From: a virus | Strand: one strand, 5' to 3' | Virus record (IMG/VR): IMGVR_UViG_3300030098_003284 | Span: 9,945-53,283 of that record | DNA length: 43,339 nt | Shown: positions 1-8,000 of the stretch, in pieces | How the letters are laid out: each line of letters starts with the position of its first letter | Numbering within the stretch: position 1 is the stretch's first letter | Position numbers and translations under genes: made by a program | The notes under the pieces: generated by a model | Database searches by the model: none | What the model was told of the DNA's origin: nothing | Seen by the model: the letters and a program-made list of their open reading frames with translations, nothing else

Positions 1-183
1 CCTAATGAAGGTCTTACACCATTTGATATTGAAGATTTTGCACATGATCAAGAGGTTAGCTGGCCTATAACAAGTATTAGAAGAGCTATTACAGACTTAA
101 CTAATGCTGGTAAACTAACTAAAACTAATACTATGAAACTAGGTAGATACGGTAAAAACGTACATACTTGGAAATTAGCGTAA
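1..183 (+). CDS. C-terminal end of a winged-helix-like protein (5' partial)
   Basis: Frame 1 is open from the window edge to a TAA stop, giving 60 visible residues. The visible part reads as a helix-turn-helix with a wing: a helical segment with FDIEDFAHDQ, then WPITSIRRAITDLTNAGK as a recognition-helix-like stretch, then a basic beta-hairpin ending YGKNVHTWKLA. This is the usual pattern of small winged-helix DNA-binding domains in phage early proteins. The N-terminus is outside the window, so it could be a stand-alone regulator or the last domain of a larger replication or regulatory protein. It lies at the upstream end of the small early-type + strand genes. The fold is inferred from pattern only. 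Confidence 0.6.
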   Translation, partial: PNEGLTPFDIEDFAHDQEVSWPITSIRRAITDLTNAGKLTKTNTMKLGRYGKNVHTWKLA

Positions 184-189
184 ATAATT

Positions 190-272
190 AGGGTGTAGTG
201 TATGTCGAGGTCAAGATGTAGTAATAAGCAAATTAACATATTGGCAGGTGATACTAGGTTACATTGCACCCT
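190..272 (+). other. Long-stem RNA hairpin or leader element between early genes
   Basis: Bases 190-202 pair with 260-272 to form a 13-bp helix with two G-U wobbles, enclosing 57 nt. The element lies between the stop at 183 and the AGGAGG ribosome binding site of the gene at 292, so it would fold in the early mRNA. It resembles a tRNA in size, and a 7-bp acceptor-like stem can be drawn, but there is no T-loop TTCRA motif and no good anticodon arm. It could be a leader regulating the next gene, an RNA processing site or a small RNA. A 24-codon ATG frame also runs through it (202-276) without a clear ribosome binding site. Confidence 0.45.
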
Positions 273-291
273 ATAAATTAAGGAGGCTATA

Positions 292-510
292 ATGGCTAAA
301 AAGAAAGAAACTAAACAAGATCCAATAGAAATGGTCTTAGATTTAATAGATACTGTAAATGAAAGTATTAAAAATATCCATAGCAGAATAGATGAATGTG
401 TTAAAAGGATAGATAGTATTTCTGAACTTAAATCTAATGCTGAAAGCAATATAAGTGATGAAATGAGGAAAATGGTTAATAGAATGGCCAAAAGGATGGG
501 AATGGAATAA
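292..510 (+). CDS. Small charged coiled-coil-like protein, unknown
   Basis: This encodes a 72-residue protein. The ATG is preceded by AAGGAGG with good spacing, and the stop overlaps the next start as TAATG. After a Lys-rich start (MAKKKETK) the protein is almost entirely predicted amphipathic helix, with regular I/L/M spacing between residues 12 and 65, and it ends in a basic Met-rich helix. There is no signal peptide, membrane segment or recognised motif. It is the first of a run of tightly coupled tiny genes, typical of phage early regions whose products modify or bind host proteins. I do not recognise the family. Confidence 0.8.
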   Translation: MAKKKETKQDPIEMVLDLIDTVNESIKNIHSRIDECVKRIDSISELKSNAESNISDEMRKMVNRMAKRMGME

Positions 511-704
511 TGGCTAAAAATAAAAAACCTACTATGATGGAGATGAGAAATGTTGTAACTAATCTCATACAACAATCAGAAAACTTAAAACAACATGTAA
601 CTATGATCGATAATATTCTAATGGGATATTTAAAGTTTAAGAAAGATGAAAATGACTTTAAAGAATGGTTACAGAACTCTAAGGAGAAACCTAAAGATGA
701 GTGA
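510..704 (+). CDS. Small helical protein, unknown
   Basis: This encodes a 64-residue protein translationally coupled to the previous gene by a TAATG overlap. It has the same general look as its upstream neighbour: a basic start (MAKNKK), a Met-rich amphipathic helix with LIQQSENLKQHV, and a charged Lys/Glu-rich tail. The similarity in size, charge and helical pattern suggests the two could be partners or distant paralogues, but I see no clear residue-level alignment. The 3' end overlaps the start of the next gene by 8 nt. Function unknown. Confidence 0.75.
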   Translation: MAKNKKPTMMEMRNVVTNLIQQSENLKQHVTMIDNILMGYLKFKKDENDFKEWLQNSKEKPKDE

Positions 705-1086
705 AACAAACTATGTAATATACCATAGAAATAATAGAACTCTACAATTAACAAATCATTTTGATTTAGATGGCGATTTAGATCCTAATTATATTAGATT
801 AAGAAACTTAGCTTTAACTGGTCAATTTGTTGATGGTAAATTTATTTCAAAATATCCCAAAAAGTTTAATTGGGTTATTGAATGTGCTAAAACTGAATTA
901 TCAACGTATTCTAAGTATGATAAAAGAAGATGTGGTATATGTAGTGGTATATTTAAAGATGTAATGAACGACGATTACACAATAACTGATTTTTATGCTA
1001 AAAACGTAGTAGAAATAGATGATGGAGAAGTTCACCCATTGTTTTATAAGATAATAAAGAAGTTTAATGGTGTTAAAATTAGTTAA
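697..1086 (+). CDS. Hypothetical early protein with a cysteine pair
   Basis: This encodes a 129-residue protein. The frame is open from 646, but the ATG at 697 is preferred because AAGGAG lies 8 nt upstream and the product then starts MSETNYVIYHRNN. A CGICSG motif at about residues 92-97 in the C-terminal half may bind metal or form part of a small knuckle. There is no partner pair close by in the same chain, so a zinc site is not certain. The rest is a mixed alpha/beta protein with many aromatic and charged residues. It overlaps both neighbours, consistent with one polycistronic early message. Function unknown. Confidence 0.75.
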   Translation: MSETNYVIYHRNNRTLQLTNHFDLDGDLDPNYIRLRNLALTGQFVDGKFISKYPKKFNWVIECAKTELSTYSKYDKRRCGICSGIFKDVMNDDYTITDFYAKNVVEIDDGEVHPLFYKIIKKFNGVKIS

Positions 1087-1228
1087 TTGTATTAAATGTA
1101 AATGTAAGTGCTTTCCTGTGTATGAGTTGAGTACGCTACGTAGTCAATTCGTATGCAAGGATTGCGCTTTATCAATAATGGAGAAGTATTATGATAGAAG
1201 ACCTGATGAAATTAAAGAAACAGATTGA
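1067..1228 (+). CDS. Tiny zinc-ribbon-like protein with cysteine pairs
   Basis: This encodes a 53-residue protein that starts inside the end of the previous gene and ends inside the next one. It carries C8-x2-C11, further cysteines at 13 and 15, and C30-x2-C33, which is a two-knuckle arrangement as in minimal zinc ribbons. The rest is basic (RRPDEIKETD at the end). The frame fills the otherwise empty stretch 1087-1190, and four cysteines in CxxC pairs are hard to explain as chance. The ribosome binding site is weak (AAGAAG). It may bind nucleic acid or a host protein. Metal binding is inferred from spacing only. Confidence 0.6.
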   Translation: MVLKLVNCIKCKCKCFPVYELSTLRSQFVCKDCALSIMEKYYDRRPDEIKETD

Positions 1229-1445
1229 TACTATGATAGAAACATATAAAGATTTACATCCTGATGAAGATGAAAATTACTTTCTAGGTAGAGGTGTTTG
1301 GGATAGTGAAGAAGTTAAAAAAGAAAGAGCTTTAAAAAAATTAAGGGAGGGAGAATATGAAATCGCGTTCCGCAAAAAACAAAGGGAGAAAACTGCAAAA
1401 CCTAGTGAGGGATCGCCTTCGCTCTGTGTTTACGGAGACTCTTGA
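1191..1445 (+). CDS. Small charged protein, unknown
   Basis: This encodes an 84-residue protein with a good ribosome binding site (GGAGAAG, 4-5 nt before ATG). Residues 1-25 form an amphipathic helix (MIEDLMKLKKQIDTM). The middle is acidic (DEDENY) and residues 40-65 are a charged helix. The last 30 residues lie within an 89-nt overlap with the nuclease gene, in another frame, and look less protein-like. The overlap is unusually long for this tightly packed phage. The functional part may be the first 60 residues. No family is recognised. Confidence 0.6.
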   Translation: MIEDLMKLKKQIDTMIETYKDLHPDEDENYFLGRGVWDSEEVKKERALKKLREGEYEIAFRKKQREKTAKPSEGSPSLCVYGDS

Positions 1446-1710
1446 GACGAATGATATTGAATCCCAAGTTATGGGAATGAGTGGTGAGGATATAGTATTA
1501 TCACCAGCAGCTAAAAAAGTTATACGTTATAGTTTTGAATGTAAGAACAAAGAAAGGCTTGATCTATGGAAGTCATTAGAGCAAGCTGAAAATAATTCAC
1601 AGGATAGAGTCCCTGTCCTTGTGTTTAAGAGAAACAGAACAAAAGTCTATGTAGCTTTTGAGTTTGACCACTTTATAGAGATGATAGACGAAAAACAAAA
1701 GGAGATTTGA
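1357..1710 (+). CDS. PD-(D/E)XK-family phage nuclease or Holliday-junction resolvase-like
   Basis: This encodes a 117-residue protein with a strong GGAGGGAG site before the ATG. The N-terminus is basic (KSRSAKNKGRKLQN). The core shows D45 in GEDIVLSP, then E61-x-K63 in YSFECKNK, then a helix with W71 and Q76, and a final strand-rich part (VPVLVFKRNRTKVYVAFEF). This D...ExK...Q layout is that of small phage PD-(D/E)XK nucleases, often annotated as resolvase-like. It probably acts on branched DNA or degrades DNA during replication or packaging. It ends coupled to the next small gene (TGATG). Catalytic residues are assigned by pattern; the substrate is not known. Confidence 0.75.
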   Translation: MKSRSAKNKGRKLQNLVRDRLRSVFTETLETNDIESQVMGMSGEDIVLSPAAKKVIRYSFECKNKERLDLWKSLEQAENNSQDRVPVLVFKRNRTKVYVAFEFDHFIEMIDEKQKEI

Positions 1711-1835
1711 TGAAATATATAGTAAAGAGAAGAAGGCCTGATAAAAATGTAAAACAATTATCTTATTTAAGTAAACAAATAGAATATTTACAAAGGCAAA
1801 TAAACTCTTTAATCAAATCTAAGTATAAAAGATAA
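1710..1835 (+). CDS. Tiny basic coiled-coil protein, unknown
   Basis: This encodes a 41-residue protein starting on the TGATG overlap with the nuclease stop, with AAAGGAG upstream. It is very basic (KRRRPDKN at the start, KSKYKR at the end), with one short amphipathic helix between residues 16 and 35 (LSYLSKQIEYLQRQINSL) compatible with a two-stranded coiled coil. It is the last gene of the + strand group, and the transcript would then meet the hairpin at 1840. Possible DNA-binding accessory protein, but nothing specific can be claimed. Confidence 0.65.
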   Translation: MKYIVKRRRPDKNVKQLSYLSKQIEYLQRQINSLIKSKYKR

Positions 1836-1839
1836 GTTT

Positions 1840-1856
1840 AGGGGGGTTGACCCCCT
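1840..1856. terminator. GC hairpin between convergent operons, probable bidirectional terminator
   Basis: AGGGGG (1840-1845) and CCCCCT (1851-1856) form a 6-bp stem with a 5-nt loop, directly between the end of the + strand early genes and the end of the - strand virion operon. Only three T follow on the + side, and the - side has a mixed T-rich tract, so it is a weak intrinsic terminator by composition. The position between two converging stops is the main support. Confidence 0.65.
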
Positions 1857-1860
1857 TTAC

Positions 1861-4800
1861 TTAATTTCCGAATTTAGAAAGAGCTTCTATAGCTCTTCTT
1901 CTTTCCCAAACTCCCATGTTTTTCTTAACTTTCTTTCTTCTACTTTTCTTTTTCTTTCTTAGTCCAGTCATTTCATAGAAAGAATTAGCTAATTTTCTTT
2001 GTTCTTTAGAAGGAAATAGTCCTAGTTCTAACCTAAGCCAATCAATAAAACCTCCAGCTTCTGTCCACATATCACCACCATAAGATAATTGTCTTGCAAG
2101 CATAGAATTTATCCAATACCACTTTTCATAAGTTTCTTGATTTTTGCTTGTTCTTACAGCTTGTTCAGCAGCTTTATCAAATACTTGCATTTTTGTAGGA
2201 TCTTCGTGTGATCCATAAAATTCTGCAATTTCATTAGCACCTACAGCTGTAAATATAGCATCCATAGCTTTCTTACCTATTTGATAGTTAGGTCCAGCAA
2301 AATAACCTAAACCCTGATCATAAGTAATGTCCATAAATCTTTCTTCTATATCTGATGAATCACCACTAAATAATTTTTGTCTATTCATTTCAAGCCATGT
2401 ACCAGCAATTTCAAGGTCTTGCAATACATCATTAGAAAATAATTTAGCAAGATTTGTTCTTGCGGGTATTGATACACCTAGAATCATAGATTGTATCAAA
2501 CCAAATCTCATCATTCTAATCATTTCTTCACTTCTAAAATCTCTAGCCGATACAGATATACCTGCATCCCTAATCCATTTATACATCATATTCATCATAC
2601 TAAACTTATAATGAGAAAACTGACCTAATCCAGCTTTAGCAAACTTAACTATAGCTGTATCAGTATCTTTTGGATTTATAATTCTTGCTTTATTCCATTT
2701 AGCATATTCAAAATGCAAATCCATAGTAGCATTATAAGCTGTTTGTGCTGCTGTTGACTCTATATATTCATTAATTACTTTTCTAGTTTTATCTCCATGA
2801 ATACTTCTTAAATCTTCAATAGTTACCTCATAACCATCACCCTTCTGTTTCTTTATTTCAGCAACTTTTTCATAACCTAATACTTTCCTTGCTAAATAAT
2901 TATCAGGAGTTTGTTCTAAATTCATATGTGCTAAAGCAAACGCTGTTTTAAAAGTTCTTCCTCTATTCCAATCTTCAACTACCCTGTGTGCAAAACCTGT
3001 TTTTTTAGCAACAGCACTAGAAACATCAGCAACTTTACCTACTATACTTTTGTCTCCAATAATAGTTAATTCACCTTTAGCATTTACATAAAGACTACCA
3101 TCAGTTGAATAAGCATCTTCTAAAGCACCTCTTGATTGTTCACTTAATTGCTCATTAGCATACTGCTTTGATTTTTTCCTACTAAATGGATTCATATCTT
3201 TTATACCATCAAGCGCTCCACCTATTATAGATTTACCATTATGCCATTGTAGACCATAATGCTCCAACCATTTATTTAGTTTAGTTTTATTTTGTTCAGC
3301 TAAAGCTGATTTGCTGTAAAAAGCTCTACCTTCAAAGTAGGCTTTTATACCAAATTCCTTTAACTCATAAAGTCTTTGCGAACCATTTCTAGCAGCAGAC
3401 CTTAGATTTCCGCCCATCAATCTAAAATAAGTATAAGATGTCATAGCTCTCATCATATCTTGAGCAAATCTATCTTTAGTAGGGTCTTTAGTGTTTATTT
3501 CCTGATAAACATCCTTTAAAATTTCCATCATATCCATAGCAGAATCTTCTAATTGTTTATCTTTAGAGGCTCTTGCTGGCTTTAAATGGAAGTCATTTAA
3601 ATCATTTAATGCTTTACTAAATGATGCTTTTAAATGAGTCTTATAGTTAAACATACCTACATCATTAGAATATTTTCTTAAAAAGAAATAAGGGTCTTTT
3701 GAATATACTTTATTTAAAGTAACAGATTTATTTTTTATTTCACCAATTATTCTATCCCAGCCATCTACTTCTGCTTTTAGTTCTTTATCTATACTCAGTT
3801 TACTAGATTCAACATGCTCTCTAAGCCTATTAATAGTTGGTAAAAGTTCTAATGTAAATTGAGTCATATATTGGGGTGAAAAAGCCATCTTTGCATCTTT
3901 TCCTATAGTACCTACCATAAGGCTTTCTTCTGGCTTAAAACCTAGTTTAAATAAAGTCTTTTCTGAAGTCCAAAATTTTTGATCAATCGTCTTATTGTTT
4001 TTATCTATAACACTTTGAAACTCTATTTGTTTTATATAACTTTTAATCTTATCTACATACTCATTAGCCCAAACTAAATTCTTACCTTTTGCCATAGTTT
4101 CTATTTTTTCTAGACCCCTAACCAAAGTAACAACACTTTCTGCACGTACAACTTGATTTAATTTTGCCATATTTTTTAATTTACTTTTTTGAGCACGATT
4201 AAGAGGGACTCTGACACCATTTGACTCAACAGTCATAGTCTCAGGATCAACTCCTTGAAACAATTGATTTATTAATTCAAAAGCTCTGCCTGAATTACTT
4301 TCAAATAGTTTAATAATTTGACCATCTATATCTTTCATATTTTTCTTTAATTTAGAAAGCTTTACAGGGTCTGAAGTAAGAACCATTTGTTGAAACACTG
4401 ATTGCCAATTGTTTTGTAGTTCACTTAAATCTTTTGATTTAGAAGTTAACCCTAATTTTGTTGAAACTTTTTTAGCTACATTTGTTTCTAAAGAACCAGC
4501 AAGATCTTGAAAATCAACTAAAATTTCATTTATAGCTTTGTTTGTTTTAACATTATATCTTCTAAAAAATGAAGACTGATTTGTTAAATCACGCTCAAAC
4601 TTAGATAACTCAGGAATATTTCTCATCATTTCTTTAGGTATGTGCCATCTTTTTGCAAAATCTGAACGAGGTTTACCTATTCTTTCTGCCCAAGCACTAA
4701 CACCTATTTTAAATTTTCTAATTTCTCTATTTGTAATTGCAAATGTACCTGGATCAAAATCTGGTTGTTTTGTATATTTTTTCCACAACTCTACAAATGT

Positions 4801-5013
4801 TCCCTGATCATTAAAGCCTAACTTTTTTAAGTTAGTAAAGTTTATTCCTAAGCTAGGTATACTTTCACCTCTTTCAAAAGCTCTTGATACAACAGATAAA
4901 TCATTATAAATTTTAGCTTTTTGTTCTTTTGTTAAATTTTTAGGACGCTCAAAGATCCTTCTTCCAGACATTTTCCTTTCAAAAGCTCTTACACTGCATA
5001 ACAAATTACTCAT
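1861..5013 (-). CDS. Large internal virion (putative ejection) protein, 1050 aa
   Basis: This is the last gene of the virion operon. The start has AAGGAG six nucleotides upstream and lies 8 nt after the giant protein gene. The protein is mostly helical and Lys-rich, with no signal peptide. Residues about 820-880 contain hydrophobic stretches (FGLIQSMILGVSIPA), preceded by an aromatic segment with FSHYKFSMMNMMYKW, and the C-terminus is strongly basic (LRKKKKSRRKKVKKN). Size, position beside the putative virion RNA polymerase and lack of enzyme motifs fit a protein stored in the capsid and ejected with DNA, possibly forming or lining the channel through the cell envelope. This is inference from context; I recognise no named domain. 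Confidence 0.7.
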   Translation of the reverse strand: MSNLLCSVRAFERKMSGRRIFERPKNLTKEQKAKIYNDLSVVSRAFERGESIPSLGINFTNLKKLGFNDQGTFVELWKKYTKQPDFDPGTFAITNREIRKFKIGVSAWAERIGKPRSDFAKRWHIPKEMMRNIPELSKFERDLTNQSSFFRRYNVKTNKAINEILVDFQDLAGSLETNVAKKVSTKLGLTSKSKDLSELQNNWQSVFQQMVLTSDPVKLSKLKKNMKDIDGQIIKLFESNSGRAFELINQLFQGVDPETMTVESNGVRVPLNRAQKSKLKNMAKLNQVVRAESVVTLVRGLEKIETMAKGKNLVWANEYVDKIKSYIKQIEFQSVIDKNNKTIDQKFWTSEKTLFKLGFKPEESLMVGTIGKDAKMAFSPQYMTQFTLELLPTINRLREHVESSKLSIDKELKAEVDGWDRIIGEIKNKSVTLNKVYSKDPYFFLRKYSNDVGMFNYKTHLKASFSKALNDLNDFHLKPARASKDKQLEDSAMDMMEILKDVYQEINTKDPTKDRFAQDMMRAMTSYTYFRLMGGNLRSAARNGSQRLYELKEFGIKAYFEGRAFYSKSALAEQNKTKLNKWLEHYGLQWHNGKSIIGGALDGIKDMNPFSRKKSKQYANEQLSEQSRGALEDAYSTDGSLYVNAKGELTIIGDKSIVGKVADVSSAVAKKTGFAHRVVEDWNRGRTFKTAFALAHMNLEQTPDNYLARKVLGYEKVAEIKKQKGDGYEVTIEDLRSIHGDKTRKVINEYIESTAAQTAYNATMDLHFEYAKWNKARIINPKDTDTAIVKFAKAGLGQFSHYKFSMMNMMYKWIRDAGISVSARDFRSEEMIRMMRFGLIQSMILGVSIPARTNLAKLFSNDVLQDLEIAGTWLEMNRQKLFSGDSSDIEERFMDITYDQGLGYFAGPNYQIGKKAMDAIFTAVGANEIAEFYGSHEDPTKMQVFDKAAEQAVRTSKNQETYEKWYWINSMLARQLSYGGDMWTEAGGFIDWLRLELGLFPSKEQRKLANSFYEMTGLRKKKKSRRKKVKKNMGVWERRRAIEALSKFGN

Positions 5014-5021
5014 ATATCTCC

Positions 5022-8000
5022 TTAATCTTTATAACAATTCAACATTTGTTTAACCCATTCACTAGTAGATATTTTAGAACCTCCATGCTCACCCAAATTC
5101 TTTCTAGTTAATTTATCAAACTCAGTAAATCTTAACTTTGTTGCACCAAATCTTTTTAAAGTGCCATCAGATAATGTTAAATTTTCCATTCTACCAAATT
5201 GCTCATTAATAGAAATACCTGCTTTTTCCATTACTTTGCTAGCTCTATACAATCTAACAGGATCAATCTGACCTTTTCCTTGAGCGAAATCAAGCATTAA
5301 TTTTGCAGCATTTCTAGTATTAGCATTTGTAGCCTCTAATTGTTCAAATATCCTAGGGCTTAATATAACATCTTTTATAATAGGATTGTTAGTTAAATCT
5401 ATTGATGTTTGTCCTAAATCAGCAGTATACATTGCATCTTTAGTTAATTTATAATCAAGATTAGGATTTTTCTTCATAGCATATCCTATTCTTTTATTCA
5501 TTTCAATATCACGCAACATTACTTCTGCAAAACCTTTGTCACCAACTCTATCGCCATTTAATATTTTTGTTAGTAAAGACATTGTTGCTTCAGAGTTTTT
5601 ATTTTCAAAATAATAATATCCTTTTTCACCTCTATGTAATCCTATTGATGTATAGCTTATCATTTTTTGACTAACACCAGGTGTAAGTAGCCCATAGATT
5701 AAAGCTTTTCTGTATGTCTCAACTTCTGCAGCATCACCTATTTCAAACAAATGTTTATTCAAAATCCTTTCAACTTCTAAATAATAGTTATCTTTTTCTC
5801 TTTTAGTTTGCTTAGGCATTTTTTCTAGAGATGCAATTTCAGCATTTATTTTACGTATATCTTGACTAACAGATTCTTTAATAGAACTATAATGCATTTC
5901 ACGATGATTACCATTCTTATCTATAATAATAGGTGGATTAGCAAAAGCATTGTGTAATATTTCCATACCTAATTGTTCTTGAGGATCAGTTATTTTAAAA
6001 TACCTTCCATTTTCTATCTGTTTATCACCTTTATTTAAGTATTTTGTGTTTTTTTGACCAGCTAAAATAACTTCTTTTATATTACCACTAGCATCTATTA
6101 TAACTCTGTGTGTATTAGAAGTGTTTGTCCATGTATCTGGTTTAAAACTACCTTTGATTTTATTTTCTTTTATATCTTTAGGTGCATATTTATAAGCTAA
6201 AGATTCTTCTACTATAGCAAGAATTTCTCTAGCCCTATTTAACTTACCTTGTATTTGATTAGCTTTTGCATTAGTAGTAGGGTCTCCTCTATAAAAGTTT
6301 TTCGAATCTTGAAGTTCTATTTCTAGTTGTTGAATTGTTTTCTTTAAACTAATAGCTTTTAAAGCATCAGCTTCAGATCTTACATATTCTGTTAAAGCTT
6401 TATCAATTATTTTACTTTTATATACTTTTCTATCTAAACCTGGATCAGCTTTAGAAAAATTATTCATAATATAATCGTTTATTAACTCATACTCCGATTG
6501 ACTTCTACCTATATTACCAGCTTTCCTAAACTCATTAGAGCTATAATAAGTTTGATACAAACCTTTCATAGCAACATCATATGGAGCAGAACTTTCTGCA
6601 AAATACCTAGCAATATGATTAAAAGAAGAACTCATGTCAACATTTTTATCAACAGCATATTTAGAACCATAAGAACCATTAACAGCTAAGTTTAATATAT
6701 TACTATAAGCATCATGATAAGCTTTTAAACTAGCTTTACTGGTTATTCCTGAAGGATCTTCCATTAAGCCTTGATTAAACTTTAAATACCTATTTATAGG
6801 ATCTATGACAAGGTTTCTAATAGTACTTTGCACATTAGCAAATTTGGGATTATTCAAACCTCCTGAATAACTGCTAAAATCTACAGGCTTTATATCAGTT
6901 GGATTGTTTTTATTAACCCAAGTTAATTCAAATATACCATTTTCACCAAACCAGATTTCATTTTGATACCTTTTTATATTAGCAAACTCAGACTGTTCTT
7001 TGCTTGGAGGGTTTTTATACATGTCAATAAACAATTTAGCTGCTTCACTTATATTATTAACTGTTGAATGATATTTCCCTTTAGTGTTTAATCTAACTTG
7101 AAATATTTGGTTTCCAATATTTTGCTCTGCAACAACTCCATCATGTCGATATACATTTGCTAAATAAGTTGATGTTTGATGCATTTTAATAAATTGACCT
7201 CTAGCTAAACCAGCTTCATTCCTAATAATATCTTCAGAAATATTCGTACCTAAAAGGTCACTTAATTTATGAGAAATAAAACCTTCTTTACCATAAGGGT
7301 TGAATATGTCATTTATTTTATCCATACTTTGTGTAGTAACAAAACCAGCAACTTTATTTGTTTGAGTCCAATATCTACCTGGAGCTGCAGTATAATTAAA
7401 TGATTTATCAAAATCGAAGTCTGCATCTTGAGGAGTAATGGCATCTAGGTAATTCATCCTACTTAAATTACCAGAATTTTTATCTGTATGCCAATCGCCA
7501 GTAGTTACATCTTTTGCTATTTTACTTATAACAACATCACCCATCATATTTCTTGGTTGTCTAACATTTAGAGTACCTAATGCATAAGAAATTCCTGTAT
7601 CCTTTATTTTAATATTGTCAAGCATTTCAGCAACTTCAGATAGTTTATATTTATTACTTAAGAAATAATCACCGTTTGCATCTTTTAAATCAAACATCTC
7701 CTTATCTTTGCCTACAGCCTTATCATAAACAGCTTTATTTATTTTTTCACCACCTTTAACTTCTATAATAGACCTTAATTTTTGACCACCTGTATAAGCA
7801 TCAATATCTATTATTCTACCCTTACTATCTATCATTCTACCTTCTACTTGAACAAACTTTTCTCCTCCAGCTAATTCAATTACAAACATATCAGCTTCTC
7901 TAATTACACCATCTTCAGCTTTATATCTTCTTCTTTGAATAATTACATTTTGAACTTCACTTGAAGATCCGTTTGATACATCACCATATCTTTTAAAAGG

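Noticed and set aside
190-272. tRNA gene
   Set aside because: A 7-bp acceptor-like stem can be drawn, but there is no T-loop TTCRA motif, no clear anticodon arm and the stem continues to 13 bp.
202-276. 24-codon open frame starting ATG in the long-stem element
   Set aside because: No ribosome binding site and it lies within the predicted stem; likely chance.
48-575. 175-residue - strand open frame
   Set aside because: It runs antisense across the winged-helix end, the leader hairpin and coupled small genes, has low-complexity hydrophobic sequence and no start signal.
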